In this document: positions 35,675 through 44,480 of the stretch, one piece after another
Numbering within the stretch: the stretch's first letter is position 1
How the letters are laid out: every line of letters starts with the position of its first letter
From: Shewanella halotolerans
GTDB taxonomy: Bacteria; Pseudomonadota; Gammaproteobacteria; Enterobacterales; Shewanellaceae
Assembly (NCBI RefSeq): GCF_019457535.1
Contig: NZ_CP080417.1
Location: forward strand, 3,410,001-3,474,000
Length of the DNA: 64,000 nt
Direction of reading: 5' to 3'
The notes under the pieces: generated by a model
The model's database searches: none
Seen by the model: the letters and a program-made list of their open reading frames with translations, nothing else
What the model was told of the DNA's origin: nothing
Made by a program: the position numbers and the translations under genes

Positions 35675-35775
35675 CTAAAACAAATTACTAAAAAGGACGT
35701 AAAACGCTTGGCTTGCACTCCTTCGTCGCTAATTTTAGCCAAGCATTTATGCGCCCATTAGTAATGGCGTTAGCA
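35674..35775 (+). repeat. Integron attC-like recombination site
   Basis: A 102-bp imperfect inverted repeat starts at the last base of the preceding stop codon. ATTACTAA (35684-35691) pairs with TTAGTAAT (35758-35765), and GCTTGGCT (35706-35713) with AGCCAAGC (35737-35744). The outer ends GCTAA(AA)C and GTTAGC (35769-35774) correspond to R'' and R'. The central loop CTCCTTCGTCGCTAATTTTAG matches, from memory, attC sites of Vibrio, Pseudoalteromonas and Shewanella cassette arrays. No integrase or second attC is in the window. Confidence 0.72.
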
Positions 35776-36004
35776 CATAGAAAAATTAATCTGAAACTCA
35801 TTAATATGGAACTAAAGTACTAACACGAAAATGTCCAAAAAAATTAATGCATCCATGCACTGCACCTGCTGCCAAGCAATTCAAAACTATGTAGCATTGG
35901 TCTTCAGTAGGCAAAATTCATTTCCACAAAACCTTGGCCATTCACGCCCTATTCAAATACCTATGCTTATCAAATACGGTCAAATCGAAGAGATGAAAAA
36001 CCGG

Positions 36005-36168
36005 ATGTAAACACGCTTTTGGCCTTCGAAATCATGGATGATTTCGCAGAGCATCCAAGGATGGACTCGGACAACATCCATGTCTAAAAGCCAGCTCGGC
36101 ATCCATGCCTCTCGTTCGTTAGCGCGAAGCTACGCCTCACTTACCGTGCCAAAAGCGTGTTTGCACAT
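36005..36168. repeat. Inverted-repeat element with internal hairpins
   Basis: Terminal arms ATGTAAACACGCTTTTGGC (36005-36023) and its near-complement at 36148-36168 enclose internal hairpins GAAATCAT/ATGATTTC and GGCAT/ATGCC. It has no coding frame and looks like a MITE or REP-type element. It lies in the 817-base gap upstream of mtnN. Confidence 0.6.
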
Positions 36169-36191
36169 GAGCCTGCCGCAGGCAATAGATA

Positions 36192-36278
36192 AACCATGAC
36201 GTCATGGTTATAAACCACACCTCAAATACCAAGTCGGGTAGAGTTCAAATAGCAAAATGGAATTGCCGCAGGCAATTC
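36192..36278. repeat. Long palindromes upstream of mtnN
   Basis: A perfect 18-bp palindrome AACCATGACGTCATGGTT at 36192-36209 and a 19-bp palindrome GAATTGCCGCAGGCAATTC at 36260-36278. The GCCGCAGGC core also occurs at 36176-36184. Their function is unknown; the rest of the gap to 36491 shows no gene I can support. Confidence 0.6.
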
Positions 36279-36491
36279 AAAGAAATAAAGGTCAACGCTG
36301 CCACCAGCAAATACAAAGCCATAACGCTGATGGCCACCAACAAAGAAACTTCCTAACTTGTTTTCCAACAAGCTAGCTAGCGATCCGCAACCTCGCCACC
36401 GAACCACTTTATTGCTATATTAGCGCCCATTATCTTAAGACAGGCTGCGCCTTCGCGCGGCCAGATCCACCTAGACCATAAAGGGTATTCA

Positions 36492-37184
36492 ATGAAAATT
36501 GGTATTATCGGCGCCATGGAGCCAGAAGTCGCTCATCTTATCGCGTCTATGACAGACACTCAGACCCAGACCATCGCCGGCATAGAGTTCGTCGCCGGAC
36601 AGCTTGAGGGTAAAGAGGTGATCGTCACCCGCTCTGGCATCGGCAAGGTTACCGCCAGTGTCGCTACCACACTGCTGATTGAGAAATATGCCCCAGATTA
36701 TGTGATCAACACAGGCTCGGCGGGCGGCTTCGTCGACAGCCTGGCCATCGGCGATATCGTTATCTCCTCTGAGGTGCGTCACCATGACGTGGACGTAACC
36801 GCCTTTGGCTACGAGATTGGCCAGATGGCCCAGCAACCGGCGGCCTTCATGCCAGACAGAACACTGGTCGAGGCGGCCAAGAAGGCGATAGCGGATCTGG
36901 GCGAGGTGAAGGCTATCGAAGGGCTTATCTGCACCGGCGACAGCTTTATCTGCGACCCTGAGCGCACTAAGATGATGCTGAATAACTTCCCGACCATGGC
37001 GGCCTGTGAGATGGAGGGCGCTGCGATTGCCCAGGTATGTCACCAGTTTAAGGTGCCTTTCGTGGTGATCCGCTCGCTGTCTGACAACGCCAACAACGAC
37101 TCGCCGGTAGATTTTGACAGCTACCTGGTGAAGGCGGGCCATCATTCGGCGCTGATGGTGATCTCGCTGCTGAAACACCTGTAA
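36492..37184 (+). CDS. mtnN: 5'-methylthioadenosine/S-adenosylhomocysteine nucleosidase
   Basis: Cleaves adenine from methylthioadenosine and S-adenosylhomocysteine in the methyl cycle and quorum-signal pathway. The start MKIGIIGAMEPEVAHL, the catalytic ACEMEGAAIAQ motif (about residues 171-181) and the FVVIRSLSDNAN active-site Asp motif are all present. 230 residues is standard. It leads a forward run of membrane protein genes (CobD-like, DUF2721, UPF0126), 37 bases before the next. Confidence 0.97.
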   Translation: MKIGIIGAMEPEVAHLIASMTDTQTQTIAGIEFVAGQLEGKEVIVTRSGIGKVTASVATTLLIEKYAPDYVINTGSAGGFVDSLAIGDIVISSEVRHHDVDVTAFGYEIGQMAQQPAAFMPDRTLVEAAKKAIADLGEVKAIEGLICTGDSFICDPERTKMMLNNFPTMAACEMEGAAIAQVCHQFKVPFVVIRSLSDNANNDSPVDFDSYLVKAGHHSALMVISLLKHL

Positions 37185-37221
37185 CTGACAGACTCAGGGA
37201 CGGTACACAGACCGCGACGCG

Positions 37222-38205
37222 ATGCACGATCTCATCCAACAGCTACTGCTCGACAGCCCCTTCTATCAGGGGGCTGCCATCTTGTTGGTGGCCATCTTCA
37301 TGGCGCTGCTGGCGCCGCTGCCAAGAGAATACCAGGCCTTTTACTGGTTTTCTCAGCTGGCGCGCAGCCTGTCGGCCAAGGTGGCGAGAGCTGATCGCTC
37401 CGCAAATCAGCAGCGAGTGGCGGGCAGCCTCTCTGTACTGCTCCTGGTGCTGCCCTTCTGGCTGATCCTGAGCTTCCTTTTGGAGCTGGCAGCCTTCCCC
37501 TGGTTCTTCGAGTGTCTGTTTCTCTATCTCTGCCTATGCGACGAGCAGTTTCACAAGGTGGCAGAGGAGACGGGCCAGGCCCTAGCACGTCAAGACAAGC
37601 AACGCGCCCGTCGCCTGCTGAGCCAGTGGGTCTATCGCGACACCCGAGAGCTCTCAGAGGTGGGCATGAGCAAGACGGTGATCGAGAAGTTGATGACCAC
37701 CTCCATCTACGGCACGGTCGCCACCATACTCTTCTTCGCCGTCGGCGGTGCGCCGCTGGTGCTGGGCGCGCGAATGATCAAGCAGCTGGAATACACCTGG
37801 CCGGCGCTTAACCCGCAATACCGCGAGTTTGGTCGCCCCGTCTATCTGCTGAGCTCCCTGCTCTACTGGCTGCCGACCCAGGCCTGGAACTTCACCCTGG
37901 CGATCCAGGGCGGCCCCGGCGCCCTGATGCAGCTACTGAGGCCCACCAAGAGCCCACTGCCGATAAACAATCATCTGGCCACCTGCGCCCTGGCGGCCAA
38001 GGTGCTCGACACCGAGCTCGGCGGCCCACAGAAGTTTGCCGGGCAGAGGGTCGATATCGCCCGTATCGGCACTGGCCCCAAGCCCACGCCCCACACCATC
38101 ACGGCGGCGCTCAGGCTGCTGCGTCTGAGCAAGGGGATCTGGGTGCTCTCTGTGCTGCTAATCCCCTGCCTGTGGGCCACGCTGCGGCTACTGGCGCACG
38201 CTTAA
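37222..38205 (+). CDS. CobD/CbiB-like membrane protein
   Basis: A 327-residue inner-membrane protein resembling adenosylcobinamide-phosphate synthase (CobD/CbiB). The family landmarks are YRDTRELSEVGMSKTVIEKLMTT (about residues 132-154), a counterpart of RDTxxLxxxxVxxAxIExxAEN, then GGAPLVLGARMIKQLE and the LYWLPTQ region. The usual AEN of the second motif is replaced by TTS. No other cobalamin gene is in the window, so a catalytic role is doubtful. It follows mtnN. Confidence 0.75.
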   Translation: MHDLIQQLLLDSPFYQGAAILLVAIFMALLAPLPREYQAFYWFSQLARSLSAKVARADRSANQQRVAGSLSVLLLVLPFWLILSFLLELAAFPWFFECLFLYLCLCDEQFHKVAEETGQALARQDKQRARRLLSQWVYRDTRELSEVGMSKTVIEKLMTTSIYGTVATILFFAVGGAPLVLGARMIKQLEYTWPALNPQYREFGRPVYLLSSLLYWLPTQAWNFTLAIQGGPGALMQLLRPTKSPLPINNHLATCALAAKVLDTELGGPQKFAGQRVDIARIGTGPKPTPHTITAALRLLRLSKGIWVLSVLLIPCLWATLRLLAHA

Positions 38206-38320
38206 TCGCCACTCTGGGGAGCGCTGCCTCTACCCCGGCGTCTTTTGACTAGACAAGCCAAAAACCCTTGGTATTATTCCCCTCTGGCGGCAACATATTG
38301 ACACAATAGGCATAACGACT

Positions 38321-38710
38321 TTGTTTGAGAATCTTCACATTTCCCTGACCACACCGGCGCTGCTGTTTCCGGCGATCTCACTGTTACTCCTGGCCTATAC
38401 CAACCGCTTCTTCTCGCTGGCGGCGCTGATCCGCAGCCTGAGCGCCGAGGGCAAACCTGTGCACTCTGGGCAGCTTAAAAACCTGCGCCGCCGCATCGTC
38501 ATCATCCGCCGCATGCAGGAAGCGGGCGTCTCTAGCTTTGCCCTGTGCGTCCTGTGCATGATCTTCATCTATGTGGGCTTTAACAAGACCGGCTCGGTCA
38601 TCTTCGGCTCCAGCCTGCTGCTCCTGCTCTACTCTCTGTTGCTGTCTGTGCTGGAGATCCGCATCTCGGTCGATGCCCTCAACTACCACCTGCAAGAGCT
38701 AGATCAATGA
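38321..38710 (+). CDS. DUF2721 family membrane protein
   Basis: A 129-residue protein with the DUF2721 start pattern (LTTPALLFPAISLLLLAYTNRFFSLAALIRSL) and three hydrophobic segments (about 12-30, 67-88, 93-110). No ATG is available before the conserved region, so a TTG at 38321 is the likely start. Its TGA overlaps the ATG of the next gene (ATGA), so the two are translationally coupled. Function unknown. Confidence 0.8.
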   Translation: MFENLHISLTTPALLFPAISLLLLAYTNRFFSLAALIRSLSAEGKPVHSGQLKNLRRRIVIIRRMQEAGVSSFALCVLCMIFIYVGFNKTGSVIFGSSLLLLLYSLLLSVLEIRISVDALNYHLQELDQ

Positions 38711-39327
38711 AGGAGTGGATCTACTTTTTCGACCTCTGCGGCACCGCTGTATTCGCCCTCTCTGGCGCCCTGGCGGCCGGGCGTCATCGCATGGATCCCT
38801 TTGGGGTGATAGTGCTTGCCTCGGTCACCGCCATCGGCGGCGGCAGCATACGTGACGCTCTGCTCGGCACCACGCCGGTGTTTTGGATCCGCGACCCCAA
38901 CTACATCATAGTGATCCTGGCGACCGTGCTGCTGGCCCTGCTGTTTATTCGCAAGCCAAAGAAGGTGCCCCAGTACACTCTGCCGGTGGCCGACGCCTTC
39001 GGATTAGCCTTGTTTACCGTGATCGGGGCGGAAAAGGCGCTCAATCTTGGCCTCAGCGGCATGATTGCCGTAGTGATGGGCTTGATAACTGGCGTCGGAG
39101 GCGGCATTATTCGAGACATACTCTGTCGCCAGATCCCCATGATATTGCGCACCGAAATCTATGCGACCGCCTCCATCTTCGGCGGGATAAGCTATACCTG
39201 TGCCATCACCTGGGGTTTGGCCGATAAGGTGGCCCTGGCCATCGCCATGATAAGTGCGCTCGTCATTCGCTTGGCGGCCATCAAGTGGCACCTGAGACTA
39301 CCGGCGTTTGAATTAAAGAAAACATAA
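38707..39327 (+). CDS. TRIC/UPF0126 family cation channel (YicG-like)
   Basis: A 206-residue membrane protein with the duplicated UPF0126 (Gly-Tyr-rich) repeats: FDLCGTAVFALSGALAAGRHRMDPFGVIVLA ... GGGSIRDALLG in the first half and DAFGLALFTVIGAEKAL ... GVGGGIIRDILCRQIP in the second. Bacterial members are trimeric potassium-permeable channels related to TRIC; the physiological role is unclear. It is coupled to the DUF2721 gene. Confidence 0.88.
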   Translation: MKEWIYFFDLCGTAVFALSGALAAGRHRMDPFGVIVLASVTAIGGGSIRDALLGTTPVFWIRDPNYIIVILATVLLALLFIRKPKKVPQYTLPVADAFGLALFTVIGAEKALNLGLSGMIAVVMGLITGVGGGIIRDILCRQIPMILRTEIYATASIFGGISYTCAITWGLADKVALAIAMISALVIRLAAIKWHLRLPAFELKKT

Positions 39328-39328
39328 G

Positions 39329-39808
39329 ATGATCAAGCAGTTTTTAGTTAGCATTCTGATGATATTGCCCCTGGCCGCCCAGGCGGCTCCCGGCGATATG
39401 CCCGCCGAGCAGCAGATGGCGATCAAGTATATTCAAGCGCTGACGGATCACGACTACCGCACCCTGGCCTCCTTCTACAACCGCGACAGCGTGTTTAAGG
39501 ATCGCACCGCCAGCAAGACCTACACGGGCAGACGCGACATCATAGAGTTTTTCGAGCGCGCCCATCGCGGCGTACTGGAATACGATTTCAACATAGAGCA
39601 CATGTACAACTCGGGCTCACTGGTGGTGATGATAGGCAACTACCACTATCGCGGCCCCGGCAGCCTGTTTGGCAAGCCGGGCAAGGTGATCGAACTGGCG
39701 ATCCCCGGGGTGACTACGGTCAAACTCGATCTCGCCAACCACAGGGTGAAGGAGCATGAAGATCTGATGGACTATCAGACCATGCAGGATCAGCTAGCCA
39801 CTCAATAA
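39329..39808 (+). CDS. Exported NTF2/SnoaL-like protein
   Basis: A 159-residue protein with a signal peptide (MIKQFLVSILMILPLAAQA) and an NTF2-like fold: the helix MAIKYIQALTDHDYRTLASFYNRDSVFKD and the tail strands typical of SnoaL-like proteins. No catalytic residues can be assigned. It starts two bases after the channel gene, so is in the same transcript. Confidence 0.75.
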   Translation: MIKQFLVSILMILPLAAQAAPGDMPAEQQMAIKYIQALTDHDYRTLASFYNRDSVFKDRTASKTYTGRRDIIEFFERAHRGVLEYDFNIEHMYNSGSLVVMIGNYHYRGPGSLFGKPGKVIELAIPGVTTVKLDLANHRVKEHEDLMDYQTMQDQLATQ

Positions 39809-39901
39809 GCTGCTCTAACCTAGCGCTAGCCACTTTCAAGCTCTCCAAACTACAAGCTTTAGCCTCGCCAGCTTCTTAACTCTTAAACTTTTCACCAAAC
39901 A

Positions 39902-39930
39902 TAAAAAAGGCCTGCATTAAGCAGGCCTCT
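39902..39930 (-). terminator. Rho-independent terminator after tyrS
   Basis: Minus strand: AGGCCTGC-TTAAT-GCAGGCCT stem followed by six T residues, 24 bases past the tyrS stop; it also separates the converging NTF2-like gene. Confidence 0.88.
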
Positions 39931-39953
39931 TGAAATGATTCGACGTTAAATCG

Positions 39954-41150
39954 TTAAACCAGGGTGATCTTGGCAAACTTGCGCTTACCTACCTGGAACA
40001 CGCCCGTCATGCCGGCGTTAAGTACTAGGCGGCTGTCTTCAATCTTGTCGCCATCCAGCTTAGCCGCGCCCTGCTTGATCATACGCATCGCCTCAGAGGT
40101 CGAGCTGACCAGGCCAGCATCTTTAAGCACGTTGGCGATGCCGATACCATCACCGGCGGCAATCTCGATCTCCTGGATATCATCTGGGATCGCGCCCTTC
40201 TGGAAGCGGTTGATAAACTCCTGATGCGCCGCCTCGGCTGCCGCCTCGTCGTGGAAACGGGCGATGATCTCTTTCGCCAGGGCGATTTTCACATCTCTTG
40301 GGTTGGTGCCGTTGTCGACGTCGCTCTTAAGCTGGGCAATCTCTTCCAGTGGACGGAAAGAGAGCAGCTCGAAGTAGCGCCACATCAGGTCATCAGAGAT
40401 AGACATGATCTTGCCAAACATCTCACCGGCAGGCTCGCTGACGCCGATATAGTTGTTGGCCGACTTAGACATCTTCTTCACGCCGTCCAGACCTTCCAGC
40501 AGCGGCATCATGATCACCGCCTGTGGCTTCTGACCCGCAGCCTTTTGCAGCTCACGGCCCATCAGCAGGTTGAACTTCTGATCCGTACCGCCAAGCTCGA
40601 CGTCGGCTTCCAGCGCAACAGAGTCATAGCCCTGCAGCAGTGGGTACATAAATTCGTGGATGGCGATCGACTGACCCGAGGCATAACGCTTCTTAAAGTC
40701 GTCACGTTCCATCATACGCGCAACTGTCTGCTGTGAGGCCAAACGGATCATGCCCGCCGCGCCCAGCTCCTCTAGCCAGCTCGAGTTGAACTCGATGCGG
40801 GTCTTGGCCGGATCCAGGATCTTGTAAACCTGTTCCTTGTAGGTTTCGGCGTTTGCCAACACCTGCTCGCGGGTCAGCGGCGGACGCGTGCTGTTCTTAC
40901 CACTCGGGTCACCCACCATGCCGGTGAAGTCGCCGATCAGGAAGATCACTTCGTGTCCCAGCTCCTGGAAGGCACGCATCTTATTGAGGATCACAGTATG
41001 GCCAAGATGAATATCCGGCGCGGTTGGGTCGGCCCCCAACTTGATGCGCAGAGGACGTCCCTCTTTTAATTTTTCCAGCAGATCCGATTCGAGCAAGATC
41101 TCGTCGGTACCACGTTTAATTTCTGCTAATGCTTGGTCTAAATTAGCCAT
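39954..41150 (-). CDS. tyrS: Tyrosyl-tRNA synthetase
   Basis: Charges tRNA-Tyr. Class I motifs: HLGH at residues 48-51 in GADPTAPDIHLGHTV and KMSKS in GVKKMSKSANNYIG. The C-terminal S4 RNA-binding domain (SSTSEAMRMIKQGAAKLDGDKIEDSRL) is complete. Its 398 residues and the long DPTAPDIHLGH motif place it in the TyrZ-like second bacterial type rather than the 424-residue E. coli type. It diverges from the M23 peptidase gene. Confidence 0.96.
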   Translation of the reverse strand: MANLDQALAEIKRGTDEILLESDLLEKLKEGRPLRIKLGADPTAPDIHLGHTVILNKMRAFQELGHEVIFLIGDFTGMVGDPSGKNSTRPPLTREQVLANAETYKEQVYKILDPAKTRIEFNSSWLEELGAAGMIRLASQQTVARMMERDDFKKRYASGQSIAIHEFMYPLLQGYDSVALEADVELGGTDQKFNLLMGRELQKAAGQKPQAVIMMPLLEGLDGVKKMSKSANNYIGVSEPAGEMFGKIMSISDDLMWRYFELLSFRPLEEIAQLKSDVDNGTNPRDVKIALAKEIIARFHDEAAAEAAHQEFINRFQKGAIPDDIQEIEIAAGDGIGIANVLKDAGLVSSTSEAMRMIKQGAAKLDGDKIEDSRLVLNAGMTGVFQVGKRKFAKITLV

Positions 41151-41276
41151 CTTGGCAGCTACTCCTAAGAGCCGATAGGTAAATAATGGGGACTAATGTT
41201 ACTTGTTAGCCAGCACAAATGAAAGAGTGTACACTAACAGGATCGGCTTAAGTGTTAGAAATTGGTATCGGAGTCA

Positions 41277-42773
41277 ATGGGAAAGATCATCACACTCTTA
41301 AAACTATTACCCAGATTGCATCAAATCATATTGAGTGTCTTAGTGATGATCACCATAGGCGTGATATTTATCCCCTCCGACGATGCCGAGGCCTCCCGCT
41401 CAACCAATACCTCACTAACGGGCAAGATTCGCCTTAGCGAACAAGCAGGTAGCGGCACATCAGGCGAAAACGCTACGAACGACACCAAGACAAACGGCTA
41501 CGCCTATCCCGTGCCCCTCGCCTTTCGTACGCCCGAGCCCCCCAGCGCCGATGAGATCGCCCGTAATACCCAGGAGAGCGGTAGCCTAGACCTTAACGGC
41601 AATCTCGACCTTAATGGAAGTCTCGACCTAAATGAGAGCCCCCTGACCCAGGTTACCGATAACCCAGTCGTCGCCGAGCCTGAAGAGGAAAGGGAGAGCA
41701 GCGAGGAGTTTACCGTGCGCAGCGGCGACACCCTTGCCGCCCTCTTTAAGCGCGCCGGACTCTCGGCCCGTGACGTGTATGAGATAACCCAGCTCCCCAA
41801 GGCTAAGAAGAACCTGTTAAAGATCATGCCCGGCGAAGAGATCATTATCGTCAAAGATGATGCCGGTCAGCTCAAGCGGGTGGTCTATCATCTTGACCCC
41901 ATCTCGACCCTGAAGATCTGCAAGGACGATAAGGGATACAGCGAAGAGATCATCAAGAAGACGGTGGAGAACCGCACCAAGTTTGCCAGCGCCACCATCA
42001 GCAGCAATTTCTGGAACGCCGGCGTCGGCGCGGGCTTAACGCCCAACCAGATCATGCAGCTGGCCACCATCTTCGGCTGGGATATCGACTTTGCCCTGGA
42101 TCTGCGCCAGGGCGACAACTTCGCCATCCTGTTTGAAGAGGAATACGCCGACGGCGAGTTCCTGCGTAACGGCAATATCCTGGCCGCCGAGTTCTACAAC
42201 CAGGGGGATCGCTACACGGCGGTGCGCTACAAGGACGGCAACTACTATTCCGACGAGGGCCGTAGCATGCGCAAGGCTTTCCTGCGCTCGCCGGTGGACT
42301 TCAAGTATGTCAGCTCCAGCTTCAACCCGCGCCGCCTCCACCCGGTCACTGGCCAGGTCAAGGCCCACCGCGGTGTAGACTATGTGGCCGCCGTCGGCAC
42401 CCCCATCAAGGCCGCGGGTAAGGGACGGGTGATCAAGTCCGGTTACAACCAATACAATGGTAATTATGTCTTCATCAAACATAATGAGACCTATACCACC
42501 AAGTATCTCCACCTCAAGAAACGTAAGGTCAAGCAGGGCCAGACGGTGAAACAGGGACAAATCATCGGCACCCTGGGCTCAACCGGCCGGGTCACAGGTG
42601 CCCACCTGCACTATGAGTTTATCGTTAACGGCGTGCACCGCAATCCGCGCACGGTCAAACTGCCGCAATCTCTGCCAATAGATCGCAAGGAAAAATCCAG
42701 CTTCCTCGCCCTGAGTAAGCAATTGATGGCTAAACTTGAACAGAACAAGCAAGTGCAATTGGCCTCCCAGTGA
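41277..42773 (+). CDS. M23 family murein endopeptidase with LysM-like domain
   Basis: MepM/YebA-type cell-wall hydrolase of 498 residues. A membrane anchor (about residues 14-33) is followed by a linker with three 18-base in-frame repeats encoding (S/N)LDLNG, a LysM/OapA-like domain (FTVRSGDTLAALFKRAGLSARDVYEI), and a C-terminal M23 zinc domain with HxxxD (HRGVDY) and HLHYEF. It would cut peptide cross-links in the periplasm. I use the ATG at 41277 with a GGAG site; a TTG lies five codons upstream. anmK follows 37 bases later, linking it to murein recycling. Confidence 0.92.
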   Translation: MGKIITLLKLLPRLHQIILSVLVMITIGVIFIPSDDAEASRSTNTSLTGKIRLSEQAGSGTSGENATNDTKTNGYAYPVPLAFRTPEPPSADEIARNTQESGSLDLNGNLDLNGSLDLNESPLTQVTDNPVVAEPEEERESSEEFTVRSGDTLAALFKRAGLSARDVYEITQLPKAKKNLLKIMPGEEIIIVKDDAGQLKRVVYHLDPISTLKICKDDKGYSEEIIKKTVENRTKFASATISSNFWNAGVGAGLTPNQIMQLATIFGWDIDFALDLRQGDNFAILFEEEYADGEFLRNGNILAAEFYNQGDRYTAVRYKDGNYYSDEGRSMRKAFLRSPVDFKYVSSSFNPRRLHPVTGQVKAHRGVDYVAAVGTPIKAAGKGRVIKSGYNQYNGNYVFIKHNETYTTKYLHLKKRKVKQGQTVKQGQIIGTLGSTGRVTGAHLHYEFIVNGVHRNPRTVKLPQSLPIDRKEKSSFLALSKQLMAKLEQNKQVQLASQ

Positions 42774-42810
42774 GTCTCTCTTTTGGGTCAACAGACCCCA
42801 GGACACCTAG

Positions 42811-43920
42811 ATGAGCAAACATTACTATATCGGCCTGATGTCGGGCACTAGCATGGATGGCGTCGACGCGGTATTGGTCGACTTCACCGACGATAAGATC
42901 ACCCTGGTCGACACCCATACCGAGCCGCTGCCCAGCCATCTGCTGAGCGGCCTGCAGCGCCTGTGTCAGTCGGGATCCGACGAGATCAACCGCATGGGCA
43001 TACTGGACCGCAGCGTCGGTAAGCTGTTTGCCCAGGCGGTCGAGGGCCTACTAGCCAAGAGCGGCATCGACAGGCACCAGATCATGGCCATCGGCAGCCA
43101 CGGCCAGACGGTGCGTCACATGCCCAACCTGGAGCTGGGCTTTACTTTGCAGATTGGCGACCCCAACACCATAGCCGCCCTCACGGGCATAGATGTCATT
43201 GCCGACTTTCGCCGTAAAGATATCGCCCTGGGCGGTCAGGGCGCGCCTTTGGTGCCCGCCTTTCACCAACAGCTATTTGCCAGAGCCGGCCACCAGCGGA
43301 TGATCCTCAACATAGGCGGCATCTCCAACATCACCTATCTGCCTGGGGATGCCAGCGCTGTAATTGGTTTCGATAATGGTCCGGGCAATACCCTGATAGA
43401 CACCTGGATAAAACAGGTCCAGGGCGAGGCTTTTGACAGGGACGGCGCCTGGGCGGCCAGTGGCAAGACAGACGAGCAGTTGCTCAAGCAGATGTTGTCC
43501 CACTCCTATTTCTCCCTCAGCGCCCCCAAGAGCACGGGGCGCGAGCTGTTTAACCAGGCCTGGCTGGAGCAGCAGACCGCCGATTTCGGCTATCTGCACG
43601 AGGCGGATATTCAATCAACCCTGCTGGATCTCACCTGCCACAGCATCGCCAACGACTGCCTCAAGCTCACCGATAAGGCCGAGCTCTATGTGTGCGGTGG
43701 CGGCGCCTTTAACACCGAGCTGCTAACACGCCTGGCGGCATTGCTGCCCGGCTATCAGGTGCACACCACCGCCAGCCTAGGGGTCGATCCTCAGTGGGTG
43801 GAAGGCATCGCCTTCGCCTGGCTCGCCATGCGCCACAAGCTGGGGCTGCCGGGTAACCTGCCGGCGGTCACGGGCGCCAGCCGGGAAACCGTGCTCGGCG
43901 GCCTCTTCCCCGGCAACTGA
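42811..43920 (+). CDS. anmK: Anhydro-N-acetylmuramic acid kinase
   Basis: Opens and phosphorylates anhydroMurNAc during peptidoglycan recycling. The ATP-binding start YIGLMSGTSMDGVDAVLVDF and the motifs GSHGQTVRH, IGGISN and GFDNGPGNTLIDTW are all present in the 369-residue protein. It follows the M23 endopeptidase gene on the same strand. Confidence 0.97.
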   Translation: MSKHYYIGLMSGTSMDGVDAVLVDFTDDKITLVDTHTEPLPSHLLSGLQRLCQSGSDEINRMGILDRSVGKLFAQAVEGLLAKSGIDRHQIMAIGSHGQTVRHMPNLELGFTLQIGDPNTIAALTGIDVIADFRRKDIALGGQGAPLVPAFHQQLFARAGHQRMILNIGGISNITYLPGDASAVIGFDNGPGNTLIDTWIKQVQGEAFDRDGAWAASGKTDEQLLKQMLSHSYFSLSAPKSTGRELFNQAWLEQQTADFGYLHEADIQSTLLDLTCHSIANDCLKLTDKAELYVCGGGAFNTELLTRLAALLPGYQVHTTASLGVDPQWVEGIAFAWLAMRHKLGLPGNLPAVTGASRETVLGGLFPGN

Positions 43921-44077
43921 GTAAGCCGTCTGAGTAAGGCAACTGATCACAACAACTAACACTATCCAAGGCGCTCTGCACCGCCCGGCCCAGGGACAAA
44001 ACTGTTAGCCTAGGGCGGCGCAGATTGCTATTATGGCGGCCAATCGGCCCAGCCACTAATTGATGAAAGAGACCGCA

Positions 44078-44449
44078 ATGACCAAGAGTGCACAACAAGC
44101 CAGCCAGATGACCCCAGAGGCCCGTTACGACTATCTCGTCGAACAAGCCAAGGCCACCAAGACCCTATGGACCCTACAGGATGTCGATGGCTGCGTCATG
44201 CTGACCACAGAAGATGAAGACTGCATCCCAATGTGGCCATGTGAAGAATCCGCCAAGCAGTGGGCCGTCGACGACTGGGCCGACTGCATCCCACTGGCCA
44301 TCCCGCTGGACGAGTGGCTGGAGCGTTGGGTACCCGGCATGCAGGACGATGACCTGTTTGTCGCCGTGTTCCCGGTACAGGACGATCTCGGCGTGGTGAT
44401 CCCACCCTATGAGCTTGAGCAGCGCCTGACGCCCAAGCCGCGTCACTGA
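44078..44449 (+). CDS. DUF2750 family protein
   Basis: A 123-residue soluble acidic protein with the DUF2750 layout: an N-terminal helix (RYDYLVEQAKATKTLWTLQD), the GCVMLTTEDEDCIPMWPCEESAKQW core and DWADCIPLAIPLDEWLERW. The ATG at 44078 has AAAGAG five bases upstream; an in-frame ATG six codons earlier lacks a good site. Function unknown. Confidence 0.82.
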   Translation: MTKSAQQASQMTPEARYDYLVEQAKATKTLWTLQDVDGCVMLTTEDEDCIPMWPCEESAKQWAVDDWADCIPLAIPLDEWLERWVPGMQDDDLFVAVFPVQDDLGVVIPPYELEQRLTPKPRH

Positions 44450-44480
44450 TCGGCCAACGTTAACGCTATCGGTTCAGACA

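Noticed and set aside
36295..36375. Second, reversed attC-like site (GCGTTATGG on the minus strand)
   Set aside because: A core-like word is present but no complementary arms could be found, only a short unrelated hairpin near 36355-36372.
36222..36407. 61-codon minus-strand frame upstream of mtnN
   Set aside because: It spans a long palindrome, has no ribosome binding site and shows no recognisable domain.
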